A stretch of DNA of 64,000 nucleotides from Flavobacterium fryxellicola (GCF_900143245.1 NZ_FRDK01000002.1:62001-126000); one strand, 5' to 3'; shown: positions 19,573-29,275, numbered from the stretch's first letter. The notes: generated by a model not told the origin, from the sequence alone. Made by a program: numbers and translations.

Positions 19573-20595
19573 ATGCAAAATTCCGAGGTTTTTATTCTTG
19601 CCATCGAAAGTTCCTGTGACGATACTGCCGCTGCCGTTTTACACAACGATAAAGTACTGTCAAATGTTGTGGCCAATCAGCTCATCCATACTCAATATGG
19701 CGGAGTAGTTCCTGAATTAGCCTCCCGTGCACATCAGCAAAATATCGTTCCTGTAGTTGCTGCCGCGCTCCGCAAAGCAAATATACAAAAAGAACAGTTA
19801 TCAGCAATTGCGTTTACGCAAGGTCCAGGGCTAATGGGATCACTTTTAGTAGGCAGCTCTTTTGCCAAATCAATGGCCTTAGCACTGCAAGTTCCGTTGA
19901 TTGCCGTTAACCACATGCAAGCTCATGTTTTAGCTCATTTCATAGAGGAAGAAGGCTATCAAAAACCTAGCTTCCCCTTTCTAGCCTTGACGATTAGCGG
20001 CGGACATACTCAAATTATTAAAGTGGATCACTTTTTTGATATGACTGTTATAGGCGAGACAACGGATGACGCCGTTGGTGAAGCGTTTGATAAAAGTGCC
20101 AAAATTTTAGGTCTGCCCTATCCAGGTGGTCCTTTAATTGATAAATACGCACAAGTAGGAAATCCAAAAGCTTTCGTGTTTACAAAACCTAAAGTTCCAG
20201 GTTTAGACTTTAGTTTTTCAGGATTAAAAACCGCTATTTTATATTTTATACAGAAGAAAAAAGTAGAAAATCCAAATTTCATTGCAGAAAACCGAGATGA
20301 TATTTGCGCCTCTATTCAACATACAATCATTGAAATTTTGATGGATAAATTAAAAATGGCTGTGAGAGAAACAGGAATAACTCAAATCGCAATTGGCGGA
20401 GGAGTTTCTGCCAACTCAGGAATCCGAAAAACTTTAAAAGAGGCTGAGACCAAATACGGATGGAAAACCTTCATTCCTAAATTTGAATATACCACCGATA
20501 ATGCTGCAATGATTGGAATTGTAGGTTATCAAAAATTTTTAACTCACACATTTGAAACTTCAGCTGTTGTTTCTAAAGCAAGAATACAACTATAA
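19573..20595 (+). CDS. tsaD: tRNA N6-adenosine threonylcarbamoyltransferase TsaD
   Basis: Transfers the threonylcarbamoyl group to A37 of ANN-decoding tRNAs, working with TsaB and TsaE. 340 residues. Motifs are AIESSCDDTAAA at the N terminus, the metal-binding HMQAHVLAHF (about 110-120), SGGHTQI and the C-terminal TDNAAMIG. The ATG at 19573 is preferred to a TTG at 19561, which falls in the predicted -7 element. It is followed 2 nt later by rsmE. Confidence 0.96.
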   Translation: MQNSEVFILAIESSCDDTAAAVLHNDKVLSNVVANQLIHTQYGGVVPELASRAHQQNIVPVVAAALRKANIQKEQLSAIAFTQGPGLMGSLLVGSSFAKSMALALQVPLIAVNHMQAHVLAHFIEEEGYQKPSFPFLALTISGGHTQIIKVDHFFDMTVIGETTDDAVGEAFDKSAKILGLPYPGGPLIDKYAQVGNPKAFVFTKPKVPGLDFSFSGLKTAILYFIQKKKVENPNFIAENRDDICASIQHTIIEILMDKLKMAVRETGITQIAIGGGVSANSGIRKTLKEAETKYGWKTFIPKFEYTTDNAAMIGIVGYQKFLTHTFETSAVVSKARIQL

Positions 20596-20597
20596 TT

Positions 20598-21305
20598 ATG
20601 CAATTATTTTACAGTCCAACTATTACTGAATCTACTGAAATTTTTTCTTTTGACAAAGAAGAGAGCAAACACATCATTAAAGTACTGCGTAAAAAAGATA
20701 CTGACATACTTCATGTTACCAATGGTTTAGGTTTTTTATTTAAAACTGAAATCACCTTAGCCTCAGACAGTAAATGCACGGTAAAAATTATTTCATTTGA
20801 AAAAACACCTCCATCAAAATTTAGATTACACTTGGCGGTTGCTCCTACTAAAATGAACGATCGTTTCGAATGGTTTTTAGAAAAAGCCACCGAAATTGGT
20901 ATACATGAAATTACCCCAATCATTTGTGATCATTCCGAACGAAAAGTTATCAATATCGAACGATTTGATAAAATCCTATTGGCAGCAATGAAGCAATCCA
21001 ATGAAGTATATCTTCCAAAATTGAACAATGCCGTCACTTTCAAGGAATTTATTAGCCTTAAACAAGAAGGTTTAAAAATGATTGCACATTGCGAAGAGAC
21101 AGACAAAAGAACTTTAAAATCAGTTTTGAAACCCAATCAAGAGCTAACCATGCTTATAGGTCCTGAAGGCGATTTTTCAGAAAAAGAAATCGCATTGGCA
21201 CTTGATAATGACTTTACTCCTGTTTCATTAGGCAATACAAGATTACGAACGGAAACGGCGGCCATCGTTGCCTGTCACAGCGTAGTCTTTATCAACGAAG
21301 AATAA
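20598..21305 (+). CDS. rsmE: 16S rRNA (uracil1498-N3)-methyltransferase RsmE
   Basis: SPOUT-class methyltransferase of 235 residues. The N-terminal PUA-like part is followed by the SAM-binding knot motifs IGPEGDFSEKEI (about 185-196) and LGNTRLRTETAA (about 213-224), which are diagnostic for RsmE. It methylates N3 of U1498 in the small-subunit rRNA. It sits 2 nt behind tsaD and 14 nt ahead of the DUF4159 gene, so the three are likely one operon of translation and housekeeping genes. Confidence 0.95.
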   Translation: MQLFYSPTITESTEIFSFDKEESKHIIKVLRKKDTDILHVTNGLGFLFKTEITLASDSKCTVKIISFEKTPPSKFRLHLAVAPTKMNDRFEWFLEKATEIGIHEITPIICDHSERKVINIERFDKILLAAMKQSNEVYLPKLNNAVTFKEFISLKQEGLKMIAHCEETDKRTLKSVLKPNQELTMLIGPEGDFSEKEIALALDNDFTPVSLGNTRLRTETAAIVACHSVVFINEE

Positions 21306-21319
21306 CGGATTAAACCTCT

Positions 21320-21958
21320 ATGAAAAAAATATTTTATTTTCTGATACTAGTGTCTATACCCTCTTTTTCACAAGAAATTGCTTTAGTAAAATACAGTGGC
21401 GGTGGTGATTGGTATGCCAACCCAACATCACTCCCCAACTTGATAAAATATTGTAATACCAATATTAACACCCGCATAAAATTAAAGCCCGCCACTGTAG
21501 AACCCAGTAGTCCTGATTTATTTTCGTATCCTTATGTTCACATGACGGGTCATGGAAATGTTGTTTTTAGCGATGCAGATATAAGTAACCTTAAAAATTA
21601 TTTGCTAGCGGGTGGATTTCTACATATTGATGATAATTACGGAATGGATCAATTTATTAAAAAAGAAATAAGAAAGATATTCCCAAACAACAACCTAGTA
21701 GAAATTCCTGCTAACCATATAATTTTTCAAAAACCATATTCGTTTCCAAATGGATTGCCAAAAATACATGAGCACGATGGTAAACGACCACAGGCTTTTG
21801 GTATTTTTATCAAGGAAAAACTCGTTTTACTTTACACCTATGAATGTGACTTAGGAGATGGCTGGGAAGATCCTGAAGTAAATAATGACCCAAAAGATAT
21901 TCGTGAAAAAGCTTTAAAAATGGGTGCCAATATTATTAGTTATCTCTTTACTAATTAG
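21320..21958 (+). CDS. DUF4159 domain-containing exported protein
   Basis: 212 residues with an N-terminal signal peptide (MKKIFYFLILVSIPSFSQ). The body matches the DUF4159 family, with the stretches YSGGGDWYANPTSLPNL, HMTGHGNVVFSD and GGFLHIDDNYGMDQFIKKE. The fold is related to class I glutamine amidotransferases but without a clear catalytic Cys-His pair, so an enzymatic role is doubtful. It follows rsmE closely, an arrangement common in flavobacteria from my general knowledge. Function unknown. Confidence 0.88.
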   Translation: MKKIFYFLILVSIPSFSQEIALVKYSGGGDWYANPTSLPNLIKYCNTNINTRIKLKPATVEPSSPDLFSYPYVHMTGHGNVVFSDADISNLKNYLLAGGFLHIDDNYGMDQFIKKEIRKIFPNNNLVEIPANHIIFQKPYSFPNGLPKIHEHDGKRPQAFGIFIKEKLVLLYTYECDLGDGWEDPEVNNDPKDIREKALKMGANIISYLFTN

Positions 21959-22067
21959 GCGTTATTTTATTCGCTCCCCAATTCTTCACTTCCTTTACAG
22001 TACTGATTTTTCTGGTTGTTACCGCCAAAACATTCAATGCTTTAGGATCACTTTTAATACCTCTATT
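21951..22067 (-). pseudogene. Possible decayed C-terminal coding remnant
   Basis: On the minus strand 38 sense codons run from just after a TAA to a TAG that overlaps the DUF4159 stop region. They read NRGIKSDPKALNVLAVTTRK and continue ISTVKEVKNWGANKITPN. The composition looks protein-like and has no ATG, suggesting a remnant of a lost gene. I do not recognise the family, and chance is possible. Confidence 0.22.
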
Positions 22068-22494
22068 TTAACATTTATTTTAGAGAAAGATCCTTTTTGA
22101 TCTAGTTATAATCAAAGAGTTATCAGACAAATCAAGTATCAAGATCCCCTGAAATGCAAGCCCCATGGCTAATTCTGTCTAGCAAAATGTGGAATTAAGT
22201 ATACAATCTTATTGTTATTTTTTTTGAAAATTAGTATTTTTTAAACTAGTTTAACAAAAAAAGGTATAATTACTTCCATAAAAAACTAAAAAATAGAAGT
22301 TTGTTTACATTAAAATCAAAATGAACTATCAGAAAATACTTTGAAACAAAAATATTTAATATTACGGAAACCCGTAAAATGAAAGGATTAGAAATTATTT
22401 TTAAAATAAAACAACCATTAATTTTTTTTGTGAAATAATTGTTATAGAATTGTGAAATAATTAACCAAATCTATTAATTTATAACAAATTTAGT
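22068..22494. other. Intergenic region upstream of the protease pair
   Basis: About 430 nt, strongly AT-rich. The last 40 nt before the ATG are nearly repeated upstream of the second protease gene (23655-23692), so the leader was part of the tandem duplication. No other gene or structure was seen. Confidence 0.4.
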
Positions 22495-23439
22495 ATGAAA
22501 AAAATTCTTTTATCTGCAGCAGCATTAGTAATGCTTTTCTCTTGTCAAAACGACACGACAGAAACAGCTCCAGAAACCAGCGCTGTAGCAAAACGTGGTT
22601 GTGCGTCACAAGAAGTTCTTGCAGCACAAATGAAAGCAGATCCAACCTTAGCTTTAAGAATGAGCAAAATCGAAGCTTTTACTGAAAAAGCAATGCTATC
22701 TGGACGTTTAGTAAACGGCAATGTAGAAATTCCAGTTGTAGTAAACGTGTTGTACAGAACAGCCGCAGAAAATATATCTTTAGCTCAAATTCAATCTCAA
22801 ATAGACGTTTTAAACGAAGATTTTAATGCTACTAATTCCGATTTTAGCGCTACTCCAGCCTTATTCTCTGGTGTTGCTGCCAATGTTGGAATTACATTTG
22901 TACTACAAAACGTCGTAAGAAAATCAACAAGAACAACTTCTTTCTCAACAAATGATGCGATGAAAAGCGCTAGTAAAGGAATCGCACCAACGACACCTGC
23001 CACAGTATTAAACATGTGGTCTTGTAATTTGGGAGGTGGTATTCTTGGTTATGCTCAATTTCCTGGAGGATCATCTGCAACGGATGGAGTAGTTATGGAT
23101 AATAATGCATTTGGCCGTACTGGTACAGTTTCTGGGGTTTATAACTTAGGAAGAACAGCTACGCACGAGGTGGGTCACTGGATGAATTTACGTCACATTT
23201 GGGGTGATGCAAACTGCGGAAGCGATTTAGTTTCTGATACTCCAACGCACGATACTGCTAACTATGGTGTTCCAGCTTACCCTCATTACAGCACTTGTAC
23301 AGGTACTCCGGTAGAAATGACAATGAACTATATGGATTACACTGATGATCGAGGAATGTATATGTTTACTAATGGTCAAAAATCAAGGATGGCTGCAATT
23401 TTTGTTTCAGGTGGCGCAAGAGCAGGTTTCGGAATATAA
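22495..23439 (+). CDS. M43-family (pappalysin-like) zinc metalloprotease, lipoprotein
   Basis: 314 residues. The N terminus is a lipoprotein signal (MKKILLSAAALVMLFSC) with Cys17 as lipid site, followed by QNDTTE, which could act as a surface-export tag in Bacteroidota. The zinc motif HEVGHWMNLRHIWGD (about 223-237) is the extended HExxHxxGxxH/D of metzincins, and the Met-turn is in MTMNYMDYTDD (about 281-291). Paired Cys residues (CGSDL and STCTG) fit the M43B group. No T9SS C-terminal domain is present. It is a tandem paralogue of the next gene; a perfect terminator separates them. Confidence 0.9.
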   Translation: MKKILLSAAALVMLFSCQNDTTETAPETSAVAKRGCASQEVLAAQMKADPTLALRMSKIEAFTEKAMLSGRLVNGNVEIPVVVNVLYRTAAENISLAQIQSQIDVLNEDFNATNSDFSATPALFSGVAANVGITFVLQNVVRKSTRTTSFSTNDAMKSASKGIAPTTPATVLNMWSCNLGGGILGYAQFPGGSSATDGVVMDNNAFGRTGTVSGVYNLGRTATHEVGHWMNLRHIWGDANCGSDLVSDTPTHDTANYGVPAYPHYSTCTGTPVEMTMNYMDYTDDRGMYMFTNGQKSRMAAIFVSGGARAGFGI

Positions 23440-23457
23440 TTTTCTTTCAAACATTAT

Positions 23458-23490
23458 AAAAAGAGGTGACACTAATAGTCACCTCTTTTT
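23458..23490 (+). terminator. Strong terminator after the first M43 protease
   Basis: AAAAAGAGGTGAC (23458-23470) and GTCACCTCTTTTT (23478-23490) form a perfect 13-bp stem with a 7-nt loop ending in T5. Confidence 0.9.
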
Positions 23491-23692
23491 ATTGATAAAT
23501 AAGGTCCTTTCTTATTTACCCAATTATAAAGCATCTCAAATAGTGTAAATCTTAATTCAGTAGCCGTTCCGCATTTATTAATTCCTGAGCTGTCGTATTT
23601 ACAATTAGCATCCCAAAGCTACAATTTTAACATATTTTCTAAATTCCTTTTTAAATAATTAACCAAATCTATTAATTTATATCAAATTTATT

Positions 23693-24640
23693 ATGAAAAA
23701 AATTCTTTTATCTGCTGTAGCATTATTGATGCTTTTTTCTTGTCAAAATGACACAACAGAAAGTACTCCATCAGCAGACGCCATTGCAAAACGTGGATGT
23801 GCTTCTCAAGAGGTTCTAGCAGCCCAATTGAAAGCAAATCCTTCTTTAGCGTTAAGAATGAACGAAATTGAAGCATTCACACAAAAATCAATATTGACAG
23901 GCCGTTTAGTAAACGGAAAAGTTCAAATTCCGGTTGTAGTGAATGTTCTTTACAGAACAACTGCTGAAAATATTTCCTTGGCACAAATTCAATCCCAAAT
24001 TGATGTTTTAAATCAAGATTTTAACGCAGCAAATTCGGATTTTAATCAAGTTCCTTCATTATTTGCAGGTGTAAAAGCGAACGTAGGAATCTCTTTTGTA
24101 CTAGAAGCTGTTTATAGAAAAGCTACTACAAAAACCTCTTGGGGTACTAACGACGCTATGAAAATTGCTTCTCAAGGCGGAATTGCTCCAACTTCTCCAA
24201 CTACAAAGATGAACCTTTGGGCTTGTACTATTGGTGGTGGAATCTTAGGTTATGCCCAATTTCCAGGTGGATCTTCTTCTACTGATGGTGTTGTAATTGA
24301 TTCTAAATATTTAGGAAATACTGGTACAGCTGCATATCCTTTCAACTTAGGAAGAACTGCAACTCATGAGGTAGGACACTGGATGAACTTACGCCATATT
24401 TGGGGTGATGCGACTTGTGGTAGTGATTTAGTTTCTGATACACCTACTCACAATGCAGCAAATTCTGGAGTTCCAGCTTATCCAAGTTACAGTACTTGTT
24501 CTGGCAATCCAGTAGAAATGACAATGAATTACATGGATTATACTGATGATAGAGGAATGTATATGTTCTCTAACGGACAAAAATCAAGAATGGCTGCAGT
24601 TTTTGTTTCTGGTGGATCAAGAGCAAGTTTCAGATTATAA
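23693..24640 (+). CDS. M43-family zinc metalloprotease, lipoprotein, tandem paralogue
   Basis: 315 residues, aligning with the previous gene from signal peptide to C terminus. It has lipobox LFSC, HEVGHWMNLRHIWGD and Met-turn MNYMDYTDD, all intact, so both copies should be active. Divergence is concentrated in the regions after the signal peptide and around residues 115-145, which may reflect different substrates. The 5' leader is also conserved between the copies. It is followed by its own terminator. The likely role is cell-surface or secreted proteolysis. Confidence 0.9.
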   Translation: MKKILLSAVALLMLFSCQNDTTESTPSADAIAKRGCASQEVLAAQLKANPSLALRMNEIEAFTQKSILTGRLVNGKVQIPVVVNVLYRTTAENISLAQIQSQIDVLNQDFNAANSDFNQVPSLFAGVKANVGISFVLEAVYRKATTKTSWGTNDAMKIASQGGIAPTSPTTKMNLWACTIGGGILGYAQFPGGSSSTDGVVIDSKYLGNTGTAAYPFNLGRTATHEVGHWMNLRHIWGDATCGSDLVSDTPTHNAANSGVPAYPSYSTCSGNPVEMTMNYMDYTDDRGMYMFSNGQKSRMAAVFVSGGSRASFRL

Positions 24641-24663
24641 TTTTTTAGTTTTTTTAAGAATTC

Positions 24664-24695
24664 AAAACTCGCTATTTGTTAGCGAGTTTTTTTTT
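24664..24695 (+). terminator. Terminator after the second M43 protease
   Basis: AAAACTCGCTA (24664-24674) pairs with TAGCGAGTTTT (24680-24690), with a 5-nt loop and a long T-run. Confidence 0.88.
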
Positions 24696-24719
24696 ATATT
24701 TACCAACTAAAAATAAAAA

Positions 24720-25811
24720 ATGATTACATCAAAAACGATTTCCAACGGTATTTTGAGAGCACTATTAACTTTAGCTTTCTGCGGTTTAATTTTATTGTTT
24801 TTTTATCAAATTCAATCCGTATTAATTTATTTAGTGGTATCGTTTATAATGACCTTGATTGGAAATCCCATTTTAGACTTTTTTAAAAGACGGCTAAAAT
24901 TCAATCATATCTTTGCTACAATAGTAGTTTTATTTATTTTTATATTAATAATCTTCGGCTTTATTATGATGTTTGTCCCGCTGGTTTTATCGCAGGGACA
25001 AAATCTTTCCTTACTAAACACAGTAGAAATTGAAAAAGACATTGTCCAATTAATTGAGCAAATAAGTGTTTTCCTTGACAGCCATCAGATTGATTCTGCA
25101 CAACTTTTAAAGGAGGCTAACGTAACCTCTAAAGTTAACTTTAATTTCATACCTAATTTTTTAAACACGATCTTAAATACCATTAGTAGCTTGGGCGTAG
25201 CGTTAGGATCCATCTTATTTATCACTTTTTTCTTTTTAAAAGACCGATTGATGTTTATTGTCGGTGCCAAAAAATTAATTCCAAATAGCCATGAAGATCA
25301 AATCTTACATTCTTTAGATAAAATAAACCACTTGTTGTCGCGCTATTTTATTGGCTTATTGCTTCAATTATTCATTGTATTCCTTCTATATATGATTGTA
25401 CTGTTTATTTTTGGAGTACCCAATGCGGTTGTTATTGCCTTTCTATGTGCTGTATTAAACATTATTCCCTATATCGGACCCTTAATCGCTTCGGTGCTAG
25501 CAGCAATTTTGACGATGCTAAGTAATTTGGGAAGTGATTTTCAATCTGAAATTTTACCAACAACAATATACGTTTTAATCGGTTTTTGGGTTGTACAAAT
25601 AATTGACAATAATTTTTCTCAGCCTATCATTTTTTCTAAAAGTGTAAGTTCGCACCCTCTGGAAATTTTCCTCATAATTCTTATTGCCGGTTTCCTTTTC
25701 GGAATTCTTGGAATGGTAGTAGCAGTTCCTATTTACACAATAATCAAAGTCATTGGTAAAGAATTCTTCCCAGAAAATAAAATAATCATGTTATTGACCA
25801 AAGATATTTAA
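24720..25811 (+). CDS. AI-2E/PerM family permease
   Basis: A 363-residue polytopic protein with about 7-8 membrane segments and a soluble loop (about 95-150), the organisation of the PF01594 family (formerly UPF0118). The conserved C-terminal parts include VLNIIPYIGPLIA (about 240-252) and the repeated GILGMVVAVPIYTIIKV. Members include AI-2 exporters, Na+/H+ antiporters and permeases of unknown substrate, so no substrate is assigned. The next gene starts 2 nt after its stop codon, suggesting translational coupling. Confidence 0.85.
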   Translation: MITSKTISNGILRALLTLAFCGLILLFFYQIQSVLIYLVVSFIMTLIGNPILDFFKRRLKFNHIFATIVVLFIFILIIFGFIMMFVPLVLSQGQNLSLLNTVEIEKDIVQLIEQISVFLDSHQIDSAQLLKEANVTSKVNFNFIPNFLNTILNTISSLGVALGSILFITFFFLKDRLMFIVGAKKLIPNSHEDQILHSLDKINHLLSRYFIGLLLQLFIVFLLYMIVLFIFGVPNAVVIAFLCAVLNIIPYIGPLIASVLAAILTMLSNLGSDFQSEILPTTIYVLIGFWVVQIIDNNFSQPIIFSKSVSSHPLEIFLIILIAGFLFGILGMVVAVPIYTIIKVIGKEFFPENKIIMLLTKDI

Positions 25812-25813
25812 CT

Positions 25814-26995
25814 GTGGACGCAGCGCTATTAAATCCAGAAATACAAGCATTTATAAAAGATAATATTGGTGCAAACATAGCAAAGTTAGCATTACAAAAA
25901 AATCCATTTCCAGAGTCCAATTGGATTGCTGTTTTGAGCCAAATTGAAGCAAAGACAAAAGCAAAAAACAAATTGCCCACTTGGTTTGAAACCAAAAATA
26001 TAATTTATCCAAGTAAAATTTCGATAGAACAAACTTCATCTGAAACAACCGCTTCCTATAAAGCCTCCATTGTTTCAGGAAAATGTCTAATTGATTTAAC
26101 TGGAGGTTTTGGAGTAGACGATTTGTATTTTGCAAAAAAGATCGAAAAAGTGTCCCATTGCGAAATTAATCCAGCATTATCTGCCATAGTACAACATAAT
26201 TTTAAACAATTAAATATTTCCAACATTACTTGCTATTCCGCAGATAGTATGGATATTTTAAAAACTTTAAAAACCACGTGGGATTGGATTTATATTGATC
26301 CGTCTAGGAGAAATGATTCAAAAGGAAAAGTATTCATGCTCAAAGATTGTTTGCCAAATGTTCCAGAAAATCTAGCTTTTTATTTTAAAAATTCGAATGC
26401 GATTTTAATAAAGACAGCACCACTTCTTGATATTTCAGCTGGATTATCTGAATTGCAACATGTAAAAACGGTCCATATTATTGCTGTTGACAATGAGGTA
26501 AAAGAATTATTATGGGAATTACACAACTCATTTTCTGGGAATTTAAGCATCAAAACCCGCAACATTTCAAAGGATAAAACGGAGCTATTTGATTTTGTTC
26601 TAAATGAAAGTTACGAAATCACACCCTATAGCCTACCCCAAACGTATTTGTACGAACCCAATAGTGCGATCATGAAATCAGGTGGATTTGATGCACTAGG
26701 CACCTTTTACAACTTAAATAAATTACACAAACATTCGCATTTATATACGGCTACCAAATTAATATCCTTTCCAGGGCGTGTTTTCGTAATTGAGAAAATA
26801 GTGCCATACAACAAAATGGAAATGAAAAACTATTTAGAAAAGAGTCAAGCGAATATCACAACCCGTAATTTCCCGGATAGCGTAGAAAGCATTCGGAAAA
26901 AATGGAAAATCAAAGATGGAGGAAAGAACTACTGTTTTTTTACAACTGATTTAAATAATCATAAAATAGTTTTAATTTGTACCAAAATAATATAA
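25814..26995 (+). CDS. Class I SAM-dependent methyltransferase with THUMP-like domain (PG_1098 type)
   Basis: 393 residues starting at GTG (25814), 2 nt after the permease stop. A helical N-terminal region is followed by a Rossmann methyltransferase core: motif I LIDLTGGFGVD (about 92-102) and a catalytic-type DWIYIDPSRR (about 156-165). The C-terminal third resembles the ferredoxin-like/THUMP-like domains of the PG_1098 group, suggesting an RNA substrate. The exact modified base is unknown. It is co-directional with the genes on both sides. Confidence 0.8.
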   Translation: MDAALLNPEIQAFIKDNIGANIAKLALQKNPFPESNWIAVLSQIEAKTKAKNKLPTWFETKNIIYPSKISIEQTSSETTASYKASIVSGKCLIDLTGGFGVDDLYFAKKIEKVSHCEINPALSAIVQHNFKQLNISNITCYSADSMDILKTLKTTWDWIYIDPSRRNDSKGKVFMLKDCLPNVPENLAFYFKNSNAILIKTAPLLDISAGLSELQHVKTVHIIAVDNEVKELLWELHNSFSGNLSIKTRNISKDKTELFDFVLNESYEITPYSLPQTYLYEPNSAIMKSGGFDALGTFYNLNKLHKHSHLYTATKLISFPGRVFVIEKIVPYNKMEMKNYLEKSQANITTRNFPDSVESIRKKWKIKDGGKNYCFFTTDLNNHKIVLICTKII

Positions 26996-26996
26996 A

Positions 26997-27563
26997 ATGA
27001 AACACTTGCTCCTTGTAGCCTTATTTCTTTTCAGCTACAGTCTATTTGCTCAAAAACCTTGTGATTACAGCGCTAACGTCACTGACTCCATTGGAACTTA
27101 CAAATCAACCAAGGAATACCTGATTAGTGAAAAAAATTTTGCTGGAAAGTCTAGTTATATTTTTTATTCCCTTGCGTTAACAGATGGCCTGCCAACATTA
27201 AGCATACAACTCATCCAAAAAAGCAAAGATTTTATGAAAGTGAATTGTTTTGATAAAAATTCTAAATTATTTTTACAATTAAATAATGGAAAAATAATTA
27301 CATTGCTACATGTTGATCAAGAAAATTGCGGAACGCTATTGCGCGATGATAAAGGTTTTGATAACAGAATTAATTCTGGCGTTTTCATGTTTATGAAAGG
27401 CAGTTTCGAAGAATTAAAAAACGCTCCCGTTTCCATGATGCGTATTAAATACTTGACCGACACAGAAGACTACATTTTAAAAAAAGAGTTTAAATCGGAA
27501 TTGACAAATGAAGTATACAATCCGGAAACCTATTTCATTAATTACCTACACTGTATAGAATAA
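26997..27563 (+). CDS. Exported protein of unknown function
   Basis: 188 residues starting 1 nt after the methyltransferase stop. It begins with a signal peptide (MKHLLLVALFLFSYSLFAQ) and has three Cys residues (near 21, 81 and 106). The mature part is mixed alpha/beta without motifs I recognise. It seems to be the last gene of the permease-methyltransferase operon and converges with the dipeptidase gene. Confidence 0.7.
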   Translation: MKHLLLVALFLFSYSLFAQKPCDYSANVTDSIGTYKSTKEYLISEKNFAGKSSYIFYSLALTDGLPTLSIQLIQKSKDFMKVNCFDKNSKLFLQLNNGKIITLLHVDQENCGTLLRDDKGFDNRINSGVFMFMKGSFEELKNAPVSMMRIKYLTDTEDYILKKEFKSELTNEVYNPETYFINYLHCIE

Positions 27564-27567
27564 GATT

Positions 27568-28227
27568 CTATTTGCAATCCCATTTAGCATTAGATACTTT
27601 ATCATTCAAACCTGACTTCAAATTGTAATGCCACCATTCGGAATCAAAAGAATCGAAGCCACTAGTGGCCATAAGGGTTTTTAATAGTATTCTATTTTGT
27701 TTTACTGCTTTTGAAACATTCGGATAGGGATGACTTGCTTCGATTCCAAAAAAATCGAATGTAGTCCCCATATCGAGCTCTGTACCGCTACTATCTACCA
27801 AAGTAATATCTACTGCTCCTCCTCTATTATGAATAGAACCCTTGGCAGGATTTGCTACATATTTTGGATTCGAAACTATAGTCCACATTTTCTTTTGAAT
27901 ATCCAAAGGGCGGTAACAATCAAAAATTTTGATCTTATACCCTTTTTCTATAAATTTTTTATTGGCTTCAATGAGTGCCTTTACCGTTTTTAATCTTAAA
28001 AAACATTCCGCACAGTCGTACACTTTTGTCTTTAGAAAATTATCCGCTGTTGCGTACTTCATATCATAAACAAAATCACTGCTGTACTCTTTTAAATTTA
28101 CAAATGTGGTATCATTACTTCTTGAACTATTTGTTTCCAGTTTATCAGAGAAAATGGCTTGCGACTTACAAGAAGCGAAACAAAAAAAGATACAAAAAGG
28201 GACGAAAAGTTTGAAGTACGAAAGCAT
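27568..28227 (-). CDS. M15 family D-alanyl-D-alanine dipeptidase (VanX/DdpX-like), lipoprotein
   Basis: 219 residues. The signal peptide ends in FCFASC, a lipobox. The VanX-type zinc motif is visible as SIHNRGGAVDITL (SxHxxGxAxD, about 133-142) and the catalytic Glu plus zinc His as EWWHYN (about 199-204). The substrate Arg is in FDCYRPLD. The family hydrolyses D-Ala-D-Ala. In a Gram-negative without van genes this more likely reflects peptidoglycan recycling or remodelling than vancomycin resistance. Confidence 0.9.
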   Translation of the reverse strand: MLSYFKLFVPFCIFFCFASCKSQAIFSDKLETNSSRSNDTTFVNLKEYSSDFVYDMKYATADNFLKTKVYDCAECFLRLKTVKALIEANKKFIEKGYKIKIFDCYRPLDIQKKMWTIVSNPKYVANPAKGSIHNRGGAVDITLVDSSGTELDMGTTFDFFGIEASHPYPNVSKAVKQNRILLKTLMATSGFDSFDSEWWHYNLKSGLNDKVSNAKWDCK

Positions 28228-28288
28228 ACGGTCTATTTTTTATAAAAATACCATAAAATAAGGAATTTCAGGAACTATAAAAACAAAA

Positions 28289-28316
28289 AAACCGATACTA
28301 GTAAACGTATCGGTTT
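28289..28316 (-). terminator. Terminator closing the tRNA/GIY-YIG array
   Basis: AAACCGATAC (28289-28298) pairs with GTATCGGTTT (28307-28316), with an A-tract on the left that is a T-run on the minus strand. Its sequence differs from the other terminators of the array. Confidence 0.75.
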
Positions 28317-28320
28317 AAAA

Positions 28321-28385
28321 TGAAGGCAGAAGGGTTCGAACCTTCGACCGTCCCGATTAAAAATCGGGATGGTATAGGCAACTGG

Positions 28386-28388
<3 letters not shown>
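28321..28388 (-). pseudogene. Truncated tRNA-like sequence, unit A
   Basis: It has a full anticodon arm (CCCGA, loop TTTTTAA, TCGGG; Lys-type anticodon TTT), a T arm GAAGGTTCGAACCCTTC and acceptor 3' strand TGCCTTC with discriminator A. The 5' acceptor strand is missing and the D arm is degenerate. The TAG at its 5' end is the stop codon of the GIY-YIG gene. Confidence 0.7.
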
Positions 28389-28679
<291 letters not shown>

Positions 28680-28694
28680 TTAAGTGGGTTATTG

Positions 28695-28708
28695 TGAAGG
28701 CAGAAGGA
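28695..28708 (-). pseudogene. Residual tRNA 3' end
   Basis: The sequence repeats the last 13-14 nt of tRNA-Arg (acceptor and part of the T arm) and then diverges at once. A hairpin-like AACCTACT/AGTGGGTT lies next to it (28671-28690). It marks a further decayed unit boundary between copies A and B. Confidence 0.5.
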
Positions 28709-28804
28709 ATAAATGCGGACTGTTGATTTGCGTATTTTTTGCACTTTAGAAATAACGATGCTGTTTTGGGACTGTAAATGTGCGCATTAAAAAGTAGTAA
28801 AAAC

Positions 28805-28833
28805 AAAAAACCCACTGATATCAGTGGGTTTTT
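28805..28833 (-). terminator. Terminator between units B and A
   Basis: AACCCACTGA-TATCAGTGGGTT is a near-perfect hairpin with A/T tracts on both sides, nearly the same as those at 29179-29207 and 29555-29580, so terminators are copied with the units. Confidence 0.7.
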
Positions 28834-28834
28834 G

Positions 28835-28899
28835 TGAAGGCAGAAGGATTCGAACCTTCGACCGTCCCGATTAAAAATCGGGATGCTATATGCAACTGG

Positions 28900-28902
<3 letters not shown>
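28835..28902 (-). pseudogene. Truncated tRNA-like sequence, unit B
   Basis: It starts at TAGCCAGTTGCATATAGCA, a damaged D arm, and continues with an intact CCCGA/TCGGG anticodon arm (loop TTTTTAA) and the tRNA-Arg-like T arm and acceptor 3' strand. It lacks the 5' acceptor strand. Length 68 nt. Confidence 0.7.
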
Positions 28903-29207
<305 letters not shown>

Positions 29208-29210
29208 AAG

Positions 29211-29275
29211 TGAAGGCAGAAGGATTCGAACCTTCGACCGTCCCGATTAAAAATCGGGATGCTATATGCAACTGG

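Noticed and set aside
27568..28227. Vancomycin resistance gene vanX
   Set aside because: The motifs fit VanX-type dipeptidases, but no vanH, vanA or regulatory genes are adjacent, so a general peptidoglycan role is more likely.
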